A stretch of 64,000 nucleotides of DNA from NCBI GenBank assembly GCA_964017155.1, contig OZ024856.1:45946110-46010109 (forward strand), in the 5' to 3' direction. Numbering within the stretch: position 1 is the stretch's first letter; each line of letters begins with the position of its first letter. Shown one piece after another: positions 22,764 to 33,120 of this stretch. The stretch is from Oasisia sp. SBJ-2009 (taxonomy: Eukaryota; Annelida; Polychaeta; Sabellida; Siboglinidae). Both the position numbers and the translations under genes were made by a program. The notes beneath the pieces were generated by a model, which made no database searches, was not told where the DNA came from, and saw nothing but the letters and a program-made list of their open reading frames with translations.

Positions 22764-25700
22764 CTCAAATAAAAACTGTTGAGTTAATGAGTGATAGACA
22801 TTAAACACATTGTCCCCAATTCGATGACTGGTGAACACGCCTGGGATAAGCGGGCGAGGTCAGGCTTTCTATCACAATATACTGTTTTATGTAATTAATT
22901 ATTTTACAATTTGTGCAGTAATTTTCATGTGTGATATCAATTTGTAAACTCACGACTCTTAGGAAGATAATGTGTGTGTGTGTGTGTATTTTATAAGGTC
23001 ATCGTAATTAAATAAAATGTATTATTATTATGTTTTTAGATACACCAGCTTGGTATGCATTACCCGTTAACTGAATTTATGTTGAAATTACCGTTGCTAT
23101 ATACACATTGTAGAAAACAAAACGGTGACATATCATTATCATAGTTTGATTATTTAAAGCTATATTAACATGTGAAATATGAGTGATTTTATATAAGAAG
23201 CCTTTATGAAACGTCTAACCCCAAATGACAAACTGTTATAACTCGAAAACTATTTATAATGCTCGACCGCTCAAATTTCGGATTGATGTTTATCTTACAA
23301 GACTTTCATATAACTGATTCGTTCAAATGTTTAAGAGAAGAGTATCGCACTCAATGGTTGTGTGCGTGCGGGATTATCTTCAGGGAAACAACTGATAATT
23401 TGTTTAGGAAGAAGTATTATCTTTATTTGATAAATAAACGAAAAACAGTAAGTCATTTATTTTTAATGCCGATGTCTTCGTGAAATGACAGATTTCTCAG
23501 TAGTAAATTATTTTGGCTGAAACTGACCTGGTAAACGTCAATCGTCCTTGAGTCGCTCAAGCGCTGGTAGAGTTCACAGCCAATCCTGGTAGATGTGACA
23601 AAGGTGAACGGCACTTGGTCGTCGTGTTGGGCCCATGCCAATGACGTCATCTGTTAGAATAATCACAACATTGTCCCTCATATCAAATTATTACAAACAA
23701 TTCTGATCGTATCTACCGTATACAGTATTAATCCGTTTGTTTGATGTCAATCAATGATAAAATACTACAACTGAAATAAACAATCCTCTCAAGTACCTAA
23801 GTTTCATACCCCGTCAGTAATAACTCTGTTAGCTTTCTTTTAAATCGTTTTTATTGTTATAAGCTTTCTTAACTGTTCAGGTAGTGCATTCCAGAAGACT
23901 GGTCCAGAGTAATTTATTGTAAACTGTCTTCTGTTGTTTGTTCTATTATGTTGAATGTAATACCCATCATAGTTTCTAAGATTGTGGTGAATGTTTTATG
24001 TACACAGTAACATACATATGTTGATTTAATAAAATTGTACACTTTTTAAATGAACAAGTTTATTATTATTATTATTGTAGGAGTTTACACAAACACCTGC
24101 CATTAAGCAACTGGATAACTTTAAGTACACGTCATGAAACCGGACCATGGTTTCTTCTCATTATAGCGTCGCGAACGTGGATTGTGTCGAGACACGATTT
24201 ATTTCACACGCGAAGTATTTTAGTAACATACATTCAGAGAGTTGCATAAAGCAATATTGTTTACATCCAAGTTCTAAACCTAACATGATCTACCAATTCC
24301 CTCGAATATTTATTTGAATAACAATCATCAATATTCAACAATATCACAGTGCCCCTCTGACTGAGTCCTAGTTCAAATTATGGTCGATGCATCGCTATAC
24401 ACATCCACCGGTACCTGTACACGATATACAATATTCTTATCGCGATATGACGCGGTACATTATAGTTCCTCGCCAACCTGCAGTGAGACGAATTATACTA
24501 GATTACTTATTCATAACAAACTAACAACAACGGGATTGGAGGGTAGACTACCTCCAAATTCCCTGTGTGACCAAAAGGGCGTTATTTTTTTGGTCGTCAA
24601 CGAGTTGTCTAACAGTTCACTCAGTTCATGACATAATTGGTTTGCCATGCTGGTGCTACACGCGAGCTGCCAGTCTTTCTAGCAGGTGTAGTACACGTGG
24701 TAACGCAGGTGTGGATGTGGACATAGCAATTTCGCGAGTCTCTGTCACAACATTGTCACGGTGGACATCAGTCGACTCTGGTGTGATACTCGCCACAGGT
24801 GCATCTGGTATTGATGCAACGACTTCCGTCTCTCTGTTCGGTAGAACTAAACTGAATGGTTTGTATAGAAGTTCTGCGGTGCGATCTCGGTGTCAATGTC
24901 TACTTGTCCTCTCTGACACTTTCGTTGAATCGCTCTACGATGATGGTCTACACGCAGGGCTTGGTGCAGGGCCAAATTATTGCCAGTCACACATGTTTTG
25001 GTGGACACATGGATATTAACTGTTAAGCCAGTTTACACACTCTAAAATGTAAAAAATCTAAAACCTGAAATGGACTGCAAACGCACATATGACACAATTT
25101 ACACTCTCTTCTAAGGTATAACTGACAATATCTATGGTTTTGAAAGATATTTTTTGCTCTTCATTTTTTTACCCGTCCACCCATATTCCTACCCGTCCAC
25201 AACTGTTTTACCCGTCCAAATAACGGGTGGACGGGTCTCTGCATGAAGCTATGTCTACACGTGTCATCGGCATTAGTTTGGAGTGCTACCGCATATGATA
25301 CAGGACCGGTCGTATATTATAGCAAATAGCAAGCTGGAGTGACATGCAACACTATTTGTCTAAAGGCGGGAACTCACTGAACCGGCCGGCCGGCCGACCC
25401 ACGAAAAATGAAATCGGCCGGGCGTCGTGGGAACATCGGGCCGTCGGCCGGTTTGGTCATTTTGGAACTCACAGAACCGGCCGACCGGCCGGCCGTTGCC
25501 CGCCCGATGCTACGATTTTTGGAACACACACAGCCGGCCGATTTCATAATTTAAGCGCTATTAACTTAACTTCAAATTAGTTTGATTTTTGTTCATAAAG
25601 GTATTCAATATGCTCGCCCAGGTGACCTACATCCAAAAGTTCATCATGGCGGACTCAGAGTATGAATTCATGCCGATTTTAGTTGCTACAAGTGCCGCTT

Positions 25701-26547
25701 TTGTGACAATGTCTCAGAGGATCTGCCGGCCGGGCGTCGGGTAGGCGTCGGCCGGCCGGCAGTATCAAACATATTTGATACCGCCGGCCGACGTTGTGCG
25801 GGCATCGGCTCGACGCACGACGCCCGGCCGATGCCACGATTTTTGGAACTCACATAACCGATGCCCGGCCGATGCCCTACGACGTCCGGTCGATGCAAAA
25901 TCGGCCCGCTTAGTGAGTTCCCGGCTTAAGACTAAGTCTAAGTCAAGTAAGTGCAACACTGATGCACTGCCACTGTAGTGTAGATTCGTTTCAATCGTTC
26001 ACAATAAATACACGTGTGTTTTTACTGCTGTTGTGTCAGTCTAGTAAATGTCGTCTGGATCACGACCTCGGCTTCGCGATAAGTATTGTATCATTAATTA
26101 AGTTGTGTTCCGACCATCTGCCATGGCATGGACATGGTCTAGGCTATGATTTGGTGGGCTAGCGAATAAAGCGATTCAATTGAAACTTGAAAGTTTGCTG
26201 TTTCATGGACATGGTCTAGACTAATGATTACGTTTTTGGAGAACTTAGTCTTTAGTTTCCTCATTAGCATTTACAAACTCATAAATGTGCTCCTTACTGG
26301 TTCATACGATCGGATGTGAATTAACCTATTAGCAGTACCTGACCAAAACACTGGATGGCGGTGCTCGAAGCCAAAGCCAAAATGGGCGAAAATGGATGTA
26401 GATGATGATATAGACATACGCAAATAAGTCTACGGGTATGTATCCATACCTAAGATCACTATATTTATAAAACATTGATAAGCATACCTGTTGTATCAAG
26501 TCAGCTGTACTGATTGTACTGTCGGCCAAGCCGATCAAATTGCCCAT
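22581..26547 (-). CDS. Small conserved protein, paralogue B (three exons)
   Basis: Gene model: exon 1 26488-26547 (MGNLIGLADST then STADLIQQ), exon 2 23528-23650 (MTSLAWAQHDDQ to RTIDVYQ), exon 3 22581-22703 (AQCILAITKYIQEHP to FRSKVDAL, TAA). Exon lengths of 60, 123 and 123 nt, all phase 0, equal those of paralogue A. Donors are CAG|GTATGC and CAG|GTCAGT; the terminal acceptor is CTTGCAG. 101 residues, no signal peptide or transmembrane segment. Paralogue B lies upstream of A in the same orientation, so the pair arose by tandem duplication. At 65 of 101 identities with conserved ends, the two are likely both functional. Function unknown. Its introns hold a MITE (24955-25250) and a GC-rich Harbinger-like MITE (25364-25926). 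Confidence 0.8.
22731..22760. repeat. CAA microsatellite
   Basis: ACAACAACAACATC followed by further CAA units, immediately upstream (in gene direction) of paralogue B exon 3, in the intron. Confidence 0.8.
23528..23650 (-). CDS. Paralogue B exon 2
   Basis: 41 codons, same length and phase as in paralogue A; keeps LAW, FVTSTR, CELYQR and IDVYQ. Confidence 0.85.
24955..25250 (-). mobile_element. MITE, ACCCGTCCA family, copy 4 (longest)
   Basis: Reverse orientation to copies 1-3. Right part: four ACCCGTCC/GGACGGGT motifs between 25172 and 25236, ending GTCTCTGCATGAAGCT. Left part: CAGGGCTTGGTGCAGGGCC...GCCAGTCACACATG, matching the far end of copies 2 and 3. 296 bp; gives the fullest view of the family. 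Located in intron 1 of paralogue B. Confidence 0.65.
25364..25926. mobile_element. GC-rich Harbinger-like MITE
   Basis: Ends AGGCGGGAACTCACTGA and (reverse complement of the right end) AGCCGGGAACTCACTAA are inverted repeats, each flanked by TAA (25361-25363, 25927-25929), the 3-bp duplication expected of PIF/Harbinger. The interior is packed with CCGGCCGGCC and CGGCCGAC runs and with direct repeats of CGATTTTTGGAAC[A/T]CAC at about 25513 and 25838. The middle (25550-25720) is AT-rich. No transposase frame. Confidence 0.65.
26488..26547 (-). CDS. Paralogue B exon 1
   Basis: ATG at 26547; 20 codons; donor CAG|GTATGC. The C-terminal STADLIQQ is identical in paralogue A. Confidence 0.8.
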
Positions 26548-26632
26548 GATTTTGGCCTGCCAATATTATTTTTTTGACCACCTGTTGACTTGTTCGTGGC
26601 GTCCTGTGTAAGTTTTGCTTCTTTGGGTCATT

Positions 26633-26645
26633 CACTAGGTGGCGC
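26633..26645 (+). promoter_or_regulatory. CTCF-like motif upstream of paralogue B
   Basis: CACTAGGTGGCGC is a full match to the bilaterian CTCF core, 86 bp upstream of the paralogue B start codon. A related CACTAGGAGGCG sits upstream of paralogue A, suggesting the promoter was copied with the gene. Confidence 0.4.
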
Positions 26646-26775
26646 ATCAGTTACTTCGAACCAGAGCAGCGCACTGACCTATATTTAAGATATGTAGAGA
26701 TCAGTGGATGGTATACCTTATGCTGAACTGCTTTTATTCTTCTCTCCACCATATAACTTGACGATTTCCCCTTTC

Positions 26776-27192
26776 GGCACTTATGTACAAGTCGGACCCA
26801 CCTCAATTTTGCCATTATAACTGTATTTTTGCCAACATTTGATACTTGATTTGGTTAATTCAATCAATTATAATCATCTTGTGCATATTTATGTTTTATA
26901 AACAGCGCGTCTTAGCAGGCTTTTGAGGTCGAAAAGACAGTGCGGTCGGCATAGACAAACTGTTTATCGCTCATTCCATGTGCACAGTGCACATGCACCG
27001 CTGCGCTTGCGACTGGCACAAATCGCGCTGTCTTTTCGACCTCAAAAGTATGCCAAGACGCGCTGTTTATAAAACATAAATATGCGCAAGATGATTATAA
27101 TTGATTTAGTTAACCAAATAAAGTATCAAATGTTGGCAAAAATACAGGTATAATAGCAAAATTGAGGTGGGTCCGACTTGTACATAAGTGCC
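26776..27192. mobile_element. 417-bp fold-back element with 169-bp arms
   Basis: Left arm 26776-26944 begins GGCACTTATGTACAAG and right arm 27024-27192 is its near-perfect inverted copy, ending CTTGTACATAAGTGCC. The flanks CCCCTTTC (26768-26775 and 27193-27200) are an exact 8-bp direct repeat, the length made by hAT transposases. The 79-bp spacer contains a 19-bp perfect palindrome (26977-26995). Non-coding. RNA from it would form a long hairpin. Confidence 0.85.
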
Positions 27193-27200
27193 CCCCTTTC

Positions 27201-29328
27201 TATTCCGTCATTCAATCTCACTTCACTCTCTGTTGTTGCAGCCATTTGTCATCCACCGATCCATTTATAGCCTGTGCTCCACCAAGTCCAAGACATTTGC
27301 TAGCCTCGATTAACCATACAGCATACTCCGTGAGGTCGCAGCACTTTTCAGTCCCTCAATTCCTCTCTTCTCGGCGTAGTTGCGCTGCCGACCAACAGTC
27401 TGTTAAGCGAGCCTAGATATTTGCGCGCCTATCCTCTATTAAGTTCAGTCTAACTAATTATTAACGGTGTTTTTCGGCTGCACCGATTAACTATTAAAAA
27501 TACCGAATGCTCCCTGATCCTGTTCCAAGACCAACGTATTTAAAGCAGAGAGCGTAAAGGGGAGAGATGTCACTCAGCCGGTGGCATTTTGGATTTTGAA
27601 CTGGTGGCGCACCAAGCGGCTGGGTGTCATGCGAGTTCATAAGCAAACCGGCGTGCTTTCATTCATTTGGTTAAAAAGCGATCGACTGCTCGTACGTTGA
27701 CTTGGGGTGTGTGTGTGGGGTGGGGGGGGGGGGTGGAGATGTAAAGATAAAAAAATTATATTTTTATGCGCCAAATATATTGATTTTCAAAAATATATAA
27801 TATTTTATGGTCATTTCACGGCTACATTATGATAAGATTCATGAAATCTCAGATATGAACATTATGCCTGGTTCTTTCTTTACCATGTCCCCTGTCAGCT
27901 GAAGATATGCTGCAGTCAATAATTATGTCCATAGCCTGAAAGTGCATTTTAAAATTTGTTGAAATTTTCCGGTTTTATATATACATCTTGATACATGTAC
28001 TGCCTATGGACACACAACTGGTCCATTGTAAATTTGAAAGGATGTATGTACAGTAAATTATGATGTAGCCCTAAGTGTCTTTTTCTACTACTTTCAATCT
28101 TTGTATTCTAGTCATATTTACTTCTTGTTTTGGTACACATGATGTTTAACATCTCACCTAAACATGCTAAACCTACACCCGCCCAAATTGCCAACACCAT
28201 CATATATGCCTCCCTGTGGTTTATGTGTTCCTCTATTTTATCACTTTGTCATACAGTTGTGTGTGCGTTAAATTATGTGTCTATTCCTATTTCCTAGTCA
28301 TATTCATAACTTGTTTTCATGATGTTTAAATTGTATTTTTTTACACCATTGCATACTTTTGTATTTTTAATGTCTGAAGGCTTCACCTCAACAGTTTTAT
28401 TACTGAACGTGGATTCCTTAATAAATCAATCAATCAATATAATTCAGTTCAGACAGTTACTGTCCAATCCCAATTTTTAGAAATAGTTCATTCCTATTCT
28501 GAAACAGATCAAAAACATGAACAAAAAAGACATGGGTACAATAATACATTTATTGTAGGCATTAATAGCATGGGTACAGATATTAAAGTTAGTATACACT
28601 TCAAATGAGCCCAAAAACATGCCAATTTGGTTTGATTTGCCAACATTTGCAGAAAGTATTCAACATCATCTTTCATTTATCAAATACATATCATTTTGTA
28701 ATCATGCCACTTCAAATGAGTTTTTTTTTTGACACACACGTCTACAAATAAATAATGTCTGCACATGTCCATCTATGTTTAGAATTAATGTAATTTCGCA
28801 GATGAAAGATGCATATGATACATACAACCTGTGCTGTATATTGATACATGATAGTCATGTGCCACACAAAAAGTAAAAGAATATGTGCCAGTATTAAAAT
28901 GTCAATACATTGTTAGCTACATGTACATTTGTTCACAATATTCATTATAGTTAGTCTTCAGTTTCATTGAATTTGCATAGTTTGCAATTCATATCGTGTG
29001 ACTGCAAAATATAGCCAAAATGTTGGTTGCCATTTACAATATTTAGTGTCCAAATGATATACAGAATTATTTCGGTGTTCTCACAAAAACGTTACAATTA
29101 TTGAAACATACTAATGTTATCAGTTGATTATGTAAAACACCTGTATAACCCCTCTTATACCTTAGTCCAGCCAGGGCTATATGTATACTGTATGGTGATG
29201 TACTATATATCTAGTCAACTGTCTCAAGCAATTTACAACAATACAATCATCTGGTCTGACATGAATATAATCAAGAACATTGATTTTACCAGGACTGAAG
29301 TATCTTGCTCAACTACATGCTCAGAAGA
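27201..29328. other. Intergenic, no gene seen
   Basis: Contains a G12 run at 27722-27733 and otherwise AT-rich sequence. The stretch 27440-27660 is somewhat GC-richer and carries ACCAAGCGGCTGGGT, repeated inverted at 30124-30138. Confidence 0.4.
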
Positions 29329-29551
29329 TTAAGTTCTATCCTTGGGGGGCTTGCGTTCTTTCTGGCGATCTGCTTGATTGCAGCTGAATAACGTGGGAAC
29401 TGCATCCCATACCAGCTTGTCACGGCTGTTGGCATTCATAAACTGTGACTCGGTGAAGTGTTTAGCGCACATCCGGCAGTTGTTATAGAGATACCCGCAG
29501 TATCTTTTCAACAGATCTTCCCTTCTAGAGTTTATAACCCATCGCTTACTC
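29329..29551 (-). CDS. THAP gene exon 2
   Basis: Encodes the central Trp, the Cys-x2-His pair (CAKH), AVPTLF and a basic tail; ends in TAA. Confidence 0.85.
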
Positions 29552-30105
29552 CTGAAATAAGAAGTGCAAAAACATTGAATTACAGCCAGTATTACACATT
29601 TATTGCTAATATTTTGCCAAGGCACCTATTCTATTATCTAGAATTTAGATACACCATGTACATGAACAAGGACAAGTAGGCCAGTCTGGACACATGATAC
29701 AGTGTCAGTGATATTTACTCTAGTTCAGCCCACAAGATCCGCTGGGACATACTGTTAATTTATTGTCATTGATAACCACCCCCCCCCCCCCCGCCCCCGA
29801 CAGTACTAGTACTTGGCCCAACTACTACTAAACCCGTCCCAGCCATACGGAGTGTTTTTGTTTACATCACCAGCTGACATCCAGTCTGACTGGGGGGGGG
29901 GGGGGGGGGGGGGGGCGTGTCGAGGCGTTGCATTTATGCATTTATGTGTGTTATGCATGGTATTTCTTTTTAGTTTGTATTGATTTAATGCCTACCTGTC
30001 TTTATCTTTCGGGAATCTGAAGAATGAAAGCTCTGCGTTGACGCTTTTGTTGTTGCTGCAGCCAAAGGCTGAGCAAAACGAACCGCCGTGCCTGGCGTAC
30101 GCCAT
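29329..30105 (-). CDS. THAP domain protein, single domain (two exons)
   Basis: Exon 1 29996-30105 (ATG at 30105, MAYARHGGSFCSAFGCSNN to FFRFPKDKDR, donor CAG|GTAGGC, phase 2); exon 2 29329-29551 (acceptor CTTATTTCAG, SKRWVINSRRE to the end, TAA). The joined product is 110 residues. THAP zinc ligands: Cys11, Cys16, Cys65 and His68 (FCSAFGC and MCAKHF); also the invariant Pro in FRFPKD, Trp in SKRWV, Phe in KHFTESQF and the terminal AVPTLF. A basic tail (DRQKERKPPKDRT) follows. Length fits a stand-alone THAP domain, a sequence-specific DNA-binding fold. No coiled coil or transposase region is visible, so it is either a small host regulator or a domesticated fragment. The intron holds long C and G homopolymers. 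Confidence 0.85.
29779..29915. repeat. C14 and G24 homopolymers, inverted
   Basis: C14 at 29779-29792 (then G and five more C) and G24 at 29892-29915, 99 bp apart in the THAP intron. As an inverted pair they can base-pair; the G run can form a G-quadruplex on the plus strand. Run lengths may be unreliable in an assembly. Confidence 0.8.
29996..30105 (-). CDS. THAP gene exon 1
   Basis: Start context CAACATGG. Encodes the first two zinc-binding cysteines and the FRFPKD motif; donor CAG|GTAGGC. Confidence 0.8.
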
Positions 30106-30456
30106 GTTGATCTGACTTTTGCAACCCAGCCGCTTGGTTCGCTGCGGTCTATGTTTTAAAAATGGCGTCCAATTGGAAACAGCGCATGTGATTGGTCTTC
30201 CTTTAATTGTCTTTGTTTAAAGTTTAACATGCTGAGCCCAAATCACTAAATGACAGACAACGTTTTGCAATATTAATTACACTGCTACACGTGAATTTCC
30301 CCTACAGGGAATTTTTAGCCTATAATATGGACATGTGCCAGCCCACACAACACTAACATGTATGCAGTCTGTGAACAGAAAAGATAAATAAATAAACTTC
30401 GAATATCATTAGATTGCAAATGGCAACACTACTTTTCTGCACATTTCTCTACACTG
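30106..30456. other. Upstream region of the THAP gene
   Basis: Contains GGCGTCCAATTGG and GTGATTGGTC (CCAAT-type boxes on the minus strand) within 110 bp of the start codon, which may form the promoter. Remainder AT-rich. Confidence 0.35.
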
Positions 30457-30760
30457 GTTCTTAGTTCTTAGTTCTAAGGTGGTTTCCTCCAAACAGCCCA
30501 AACTTGGGCTAAAGCAGGAGTTCTTTTCTAGAATTAGTGAGTTCACTACAGGTTACACATTTACCCCCTGTGGGAGATTTTTTACTTCCCCTGGCGTAGA
30601 CACCAGATAGAAGGGACCAACGGGTTTTAGTGTCTCTTCCGAAAAACACAGGCAAATGTGGAGTAAACGAAATTGCCTAAGTTTCGAAACGGCGGTAGGT
30701 GGGATCGAACCACCGTCCCCTCGACTGACAGTCCGGCGCTCTACCATTTGGTAGAGCTCA
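30457..30760 (-). mobile_element. tRNA-derived SINE copy 3 (best preserved)
   Basis: On the minus strand: tRNA-like head with GGTAGAGCGCCGGACTGTCA (A-box region) and GGTTCGATCCCACC (B box, perfect), then a body with GTTTCGAAACTTAGGC, and the tail AGCCCAAGTTTGGGCTGTTTGGAG. It ends in short tandem repeats AGAACTA (30457-30478). Pol III A and B boxes are intact enough to suggest relatively recent activity. Confidence 0.8.
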
Positions 30761-31537
30761 TTTGGTCCTTTACCATTTCAGCATTCCAACCTTGTCAGCT
30801 TAGGGTGAAAGCTATTTAGCTGATGGGCAGTAATAAAAGCACAGAAGAAAAGTCACAGAAAAGTCACAGTTTTGCTTATGAAAAATATCGCACACTTGTA
30901 CACTCTTAAACAAGCTGACACAATACAGTCTGCTGAGACCCAATGGAAATCAGAACTGTATACAAAATAAATTATCAAAATGGATGAGACTAGAAAGAAA
31001 AGTAAACTGCTACAAAGTGGACATTTTGTTGGCTCAACCACGAAGTGTCAAATTATAATAATGATTAAAGCTAGCAATGCGAATGGTAGGAACACACCGA
31101 AGTAAAAAATATTCGGTTCGACCCTGGGATCCTTCAATAAATTTCACTTATGACAAAATTCAGTATCTAATGTTTTCAGTTAAATTATAAATCATTAAAA
31201 TCTGTTCAAGCAAAACTATTTCGCCTCCGCATGAGAGGGAGGTGTAACGGTATTGCTTGTTTAATACTATATTACATATATTAATATAAAAAACTCGTCA
31301 TATTCAGAATGTTTATTACTGAGCTTTCCATATGTACGTGTCTACTGTTCTAAATCATAGCTTAGACTGGTCACTATAAACACTGGCAGCGCCCACTACT
31401 CTATATACTAATTACCGTTCGCGTGGGTACAGCCCCTAGACTAGAGTCCATAGGTTGCTGCTGTCCAAATATGGGATCAGCTGGGATATCTCGTGACATC
31501 CCTTTTTGTTATTGTCTATATATTTTTTTCTGTTAGG
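30761..31537. other. No gene seen
   Basis: AT-rich spacer between the SINE and the Gypsy relic. Any 3' LTR of the relic would be expected here or just beyond, but no LTR pair could be recognised. Confidence 0.45.
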
Positions 31538-31646
31538 ATTCGTGTCTCATTAATGAGTTGTCATGTGGCATAATTAAGGTCAACACGATCTAAGATTCAC
31601 ATCTCATTAATGCGCAATCCTGGTGGCTTAATGTCAACACGATTGC
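31538..31646. repeat. Two diverged tandem units of about 55 bp
   Basis: GATTC..TCTCATTAATG ... GTCAACACGAT occurs at 31538-31593 and again at 31594-31646. It abuts the end of the Gypsy integrase remnant and could be the remains of an LTR or of its internal boundary. Confidence 0.5.
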
Positions 31647-31779
31647 ACAGTGTCATGCGTATTGCACTGGGCTCGTCTCGCGTCGGCGTATTGCGCGGTG
31701 TCACTGGCTCGTCTCGCCTCTCGTCTCGCCTCGGTGTCCCCCGCGGCGTTTTCAGCGCCGACTGGCGTTTGATCATCAG

Positions 31780-32656
31780 CAATGGGCACCAATTCGTTGG
31801 TTGACCTCAGTTGACGTCTGTTACGCCGATAGGTGTGACCCGCGACATCCACGATATAGGATCGTTCTCACGTCTACACACACCCATACTCCAAGTGTTG
31901 CGTCCAGGCAACGCCATCCGCACTGTCCGTCCAACACTTAACCTTTTCAGCGGCTTTGAGTGTGTGTCGTAACGTCGTCGGTTTTCTGCTCTCCTTTTTC
32001 GATTGCGTCGCTGACATTTCTCCCTTGTACTTCTGATGCAAGGAGACTGTTTCGAGTCTGCAGCAATGTCCTAGTGCGGCGTGACATCAGACGTTGCGCT
32101 GGCGAATTTTTCAAAGCCTTCTGTTGGCGTGTTACGCCATTCCAGAATATCTTTCAGTGGGTCATTTGCGTCCAGTTTGGCCTTCTTTACCAACGATTTT
32201 GCTGTTTTCACAGCGTTCTCTGCTTTCTCGTTGCTTTGTGCATAATGCGGGCTTGATGTCATGCACTTGTTCAAAACCCCATTCACGAGCAAACTTTGTG
32301 AAATTTCCTGTGGCGCAAACTGTGATCCATTGTCACTGACAAATGTCCCTGGAATCGCACGAAGTGTGGTCGCAGCGTGTTGACAACAGCCTGGGTCGCT
32401 GTCTTCTTCAGCTCGTTGATTTCGAAGAAATTGCTGTAGTAATCAACCAGTTGTACTGGTGTCCATCGAGCTCAAACAAATCTGTTGCAACCTTGGCCCA
32501 TGGCAGGTGGAGGAACTCATGTGTTTGCAGCTTCTCGCGACACTGTTCCGGCCTGTGTGCGTTGCAAACGCCGCACTTGCTGACGTGGTCCTTCACTTCA
32601 GCGTTTATACCGGGCCAATAGATGACCAGCATGACCTGCATTTGTGTGCGACTCAT
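31780..32656 (-). pseudogene. Gypsy integrase remnant
   Basis: Zinc-binding region VIYWPGINAEVKDHVSKC with CGVC, first catalytic Asp in KVATDLFELDGHQYN, second in FVSDNGSQF, third acidic residue in QSNEKAENAV after TSSPHYA, then WRNTP and the C-terminal SYIVDVAGHTYRRNRRQLR. A frameshift separates NFTKFAREWGF from SSPHYAQSN. Confidence 0.85.
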
Positions 32657-32830
32657 TCCATGCGAACTGGTTGTCCTTGCGTGTCAGTTCCCGCAACGGA
32701 GCAGTGAGGTCGGTCAATTGCTTTACAAACGTGCCTAGGTATCGTGCTGTACCTATTAAGCGACGCACTCCTTCGACGTCGGATCAGGTTTCATATATAT
32801 GCCTTCGTCTGTCAGCAGACAGCATATGAG
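32657..32830 (-). pseudogene. Gypsy RT connection segment beyond the SINE
   Basis: Reads VRRLIGTARYLGTFVKQL then LTAPLRELTRKDNQFAWNES, the segment that normally precedes RNase H. Here it is followed directly by integrase, showing deletion of RNase H. Confidence 0.75.
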
Positions 32831-33111
32831 AGCGCGGGTGGTGTAGTGGTTACCACATCCGCCTGCCACACCGGCGGCACGAGTTCGATCCCCGGTACCG
32901 GCAGTTGTGATAAAAAAAATCTGGCTCTCAACACTGGGGACTGTGTATCCCTCGTGAACCGGAGAATCACGTTAATGTCGGTCCCGTCTCAATTTGGGAC
33001 GTAAAAGAACCACTGAGGACGACAAGCACCCTGGCAGTGATCATCCTCAGTGACTCCTGCGTTAGCCCAAGATTGTACTATTTGGAGTATAAAATAACCT
33101 GAGACTTGAGA
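32831..33111 (+). mobile_element. tRNA-Gly-like SINE copy 4, inserted in the Gypsy RT
   Basis: Head GCGGGTGGTGTAGTGGTTAC (A box) ... CCTGCCACACC (anticodon GCC, Gly-like) ... GAGTTCGATCCCC (B box). The body is unrelated to copies 1-3, but the 3' tail CTCCTGCGTTAGCCCAAG...TTTGGAG (33053-33090) is the same as theirs. The insertion splits the Gypsy polymerase, so it is younger than that element. Confidence 0.8.
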
Positions 33112-33120
33112 CCCATGACA

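Noticed and set aside
24567..25019. 150-codon plus-strand ORF in intron 1 of paralogue B
   Set aside because: Its last part overlaps the MITE at 24955-25250 and it shows no domain. A Gypsy-like reading of the opposite strand was considered, but no motif could be confirmed.
32831..32905. tRNA-Gly (GCC) gene
   Set aside because: The A and B boxes are good, but the acceptor stem does not close and the sequence continues into a SINE body and tail shared with other copies; it is the head of a SINE.
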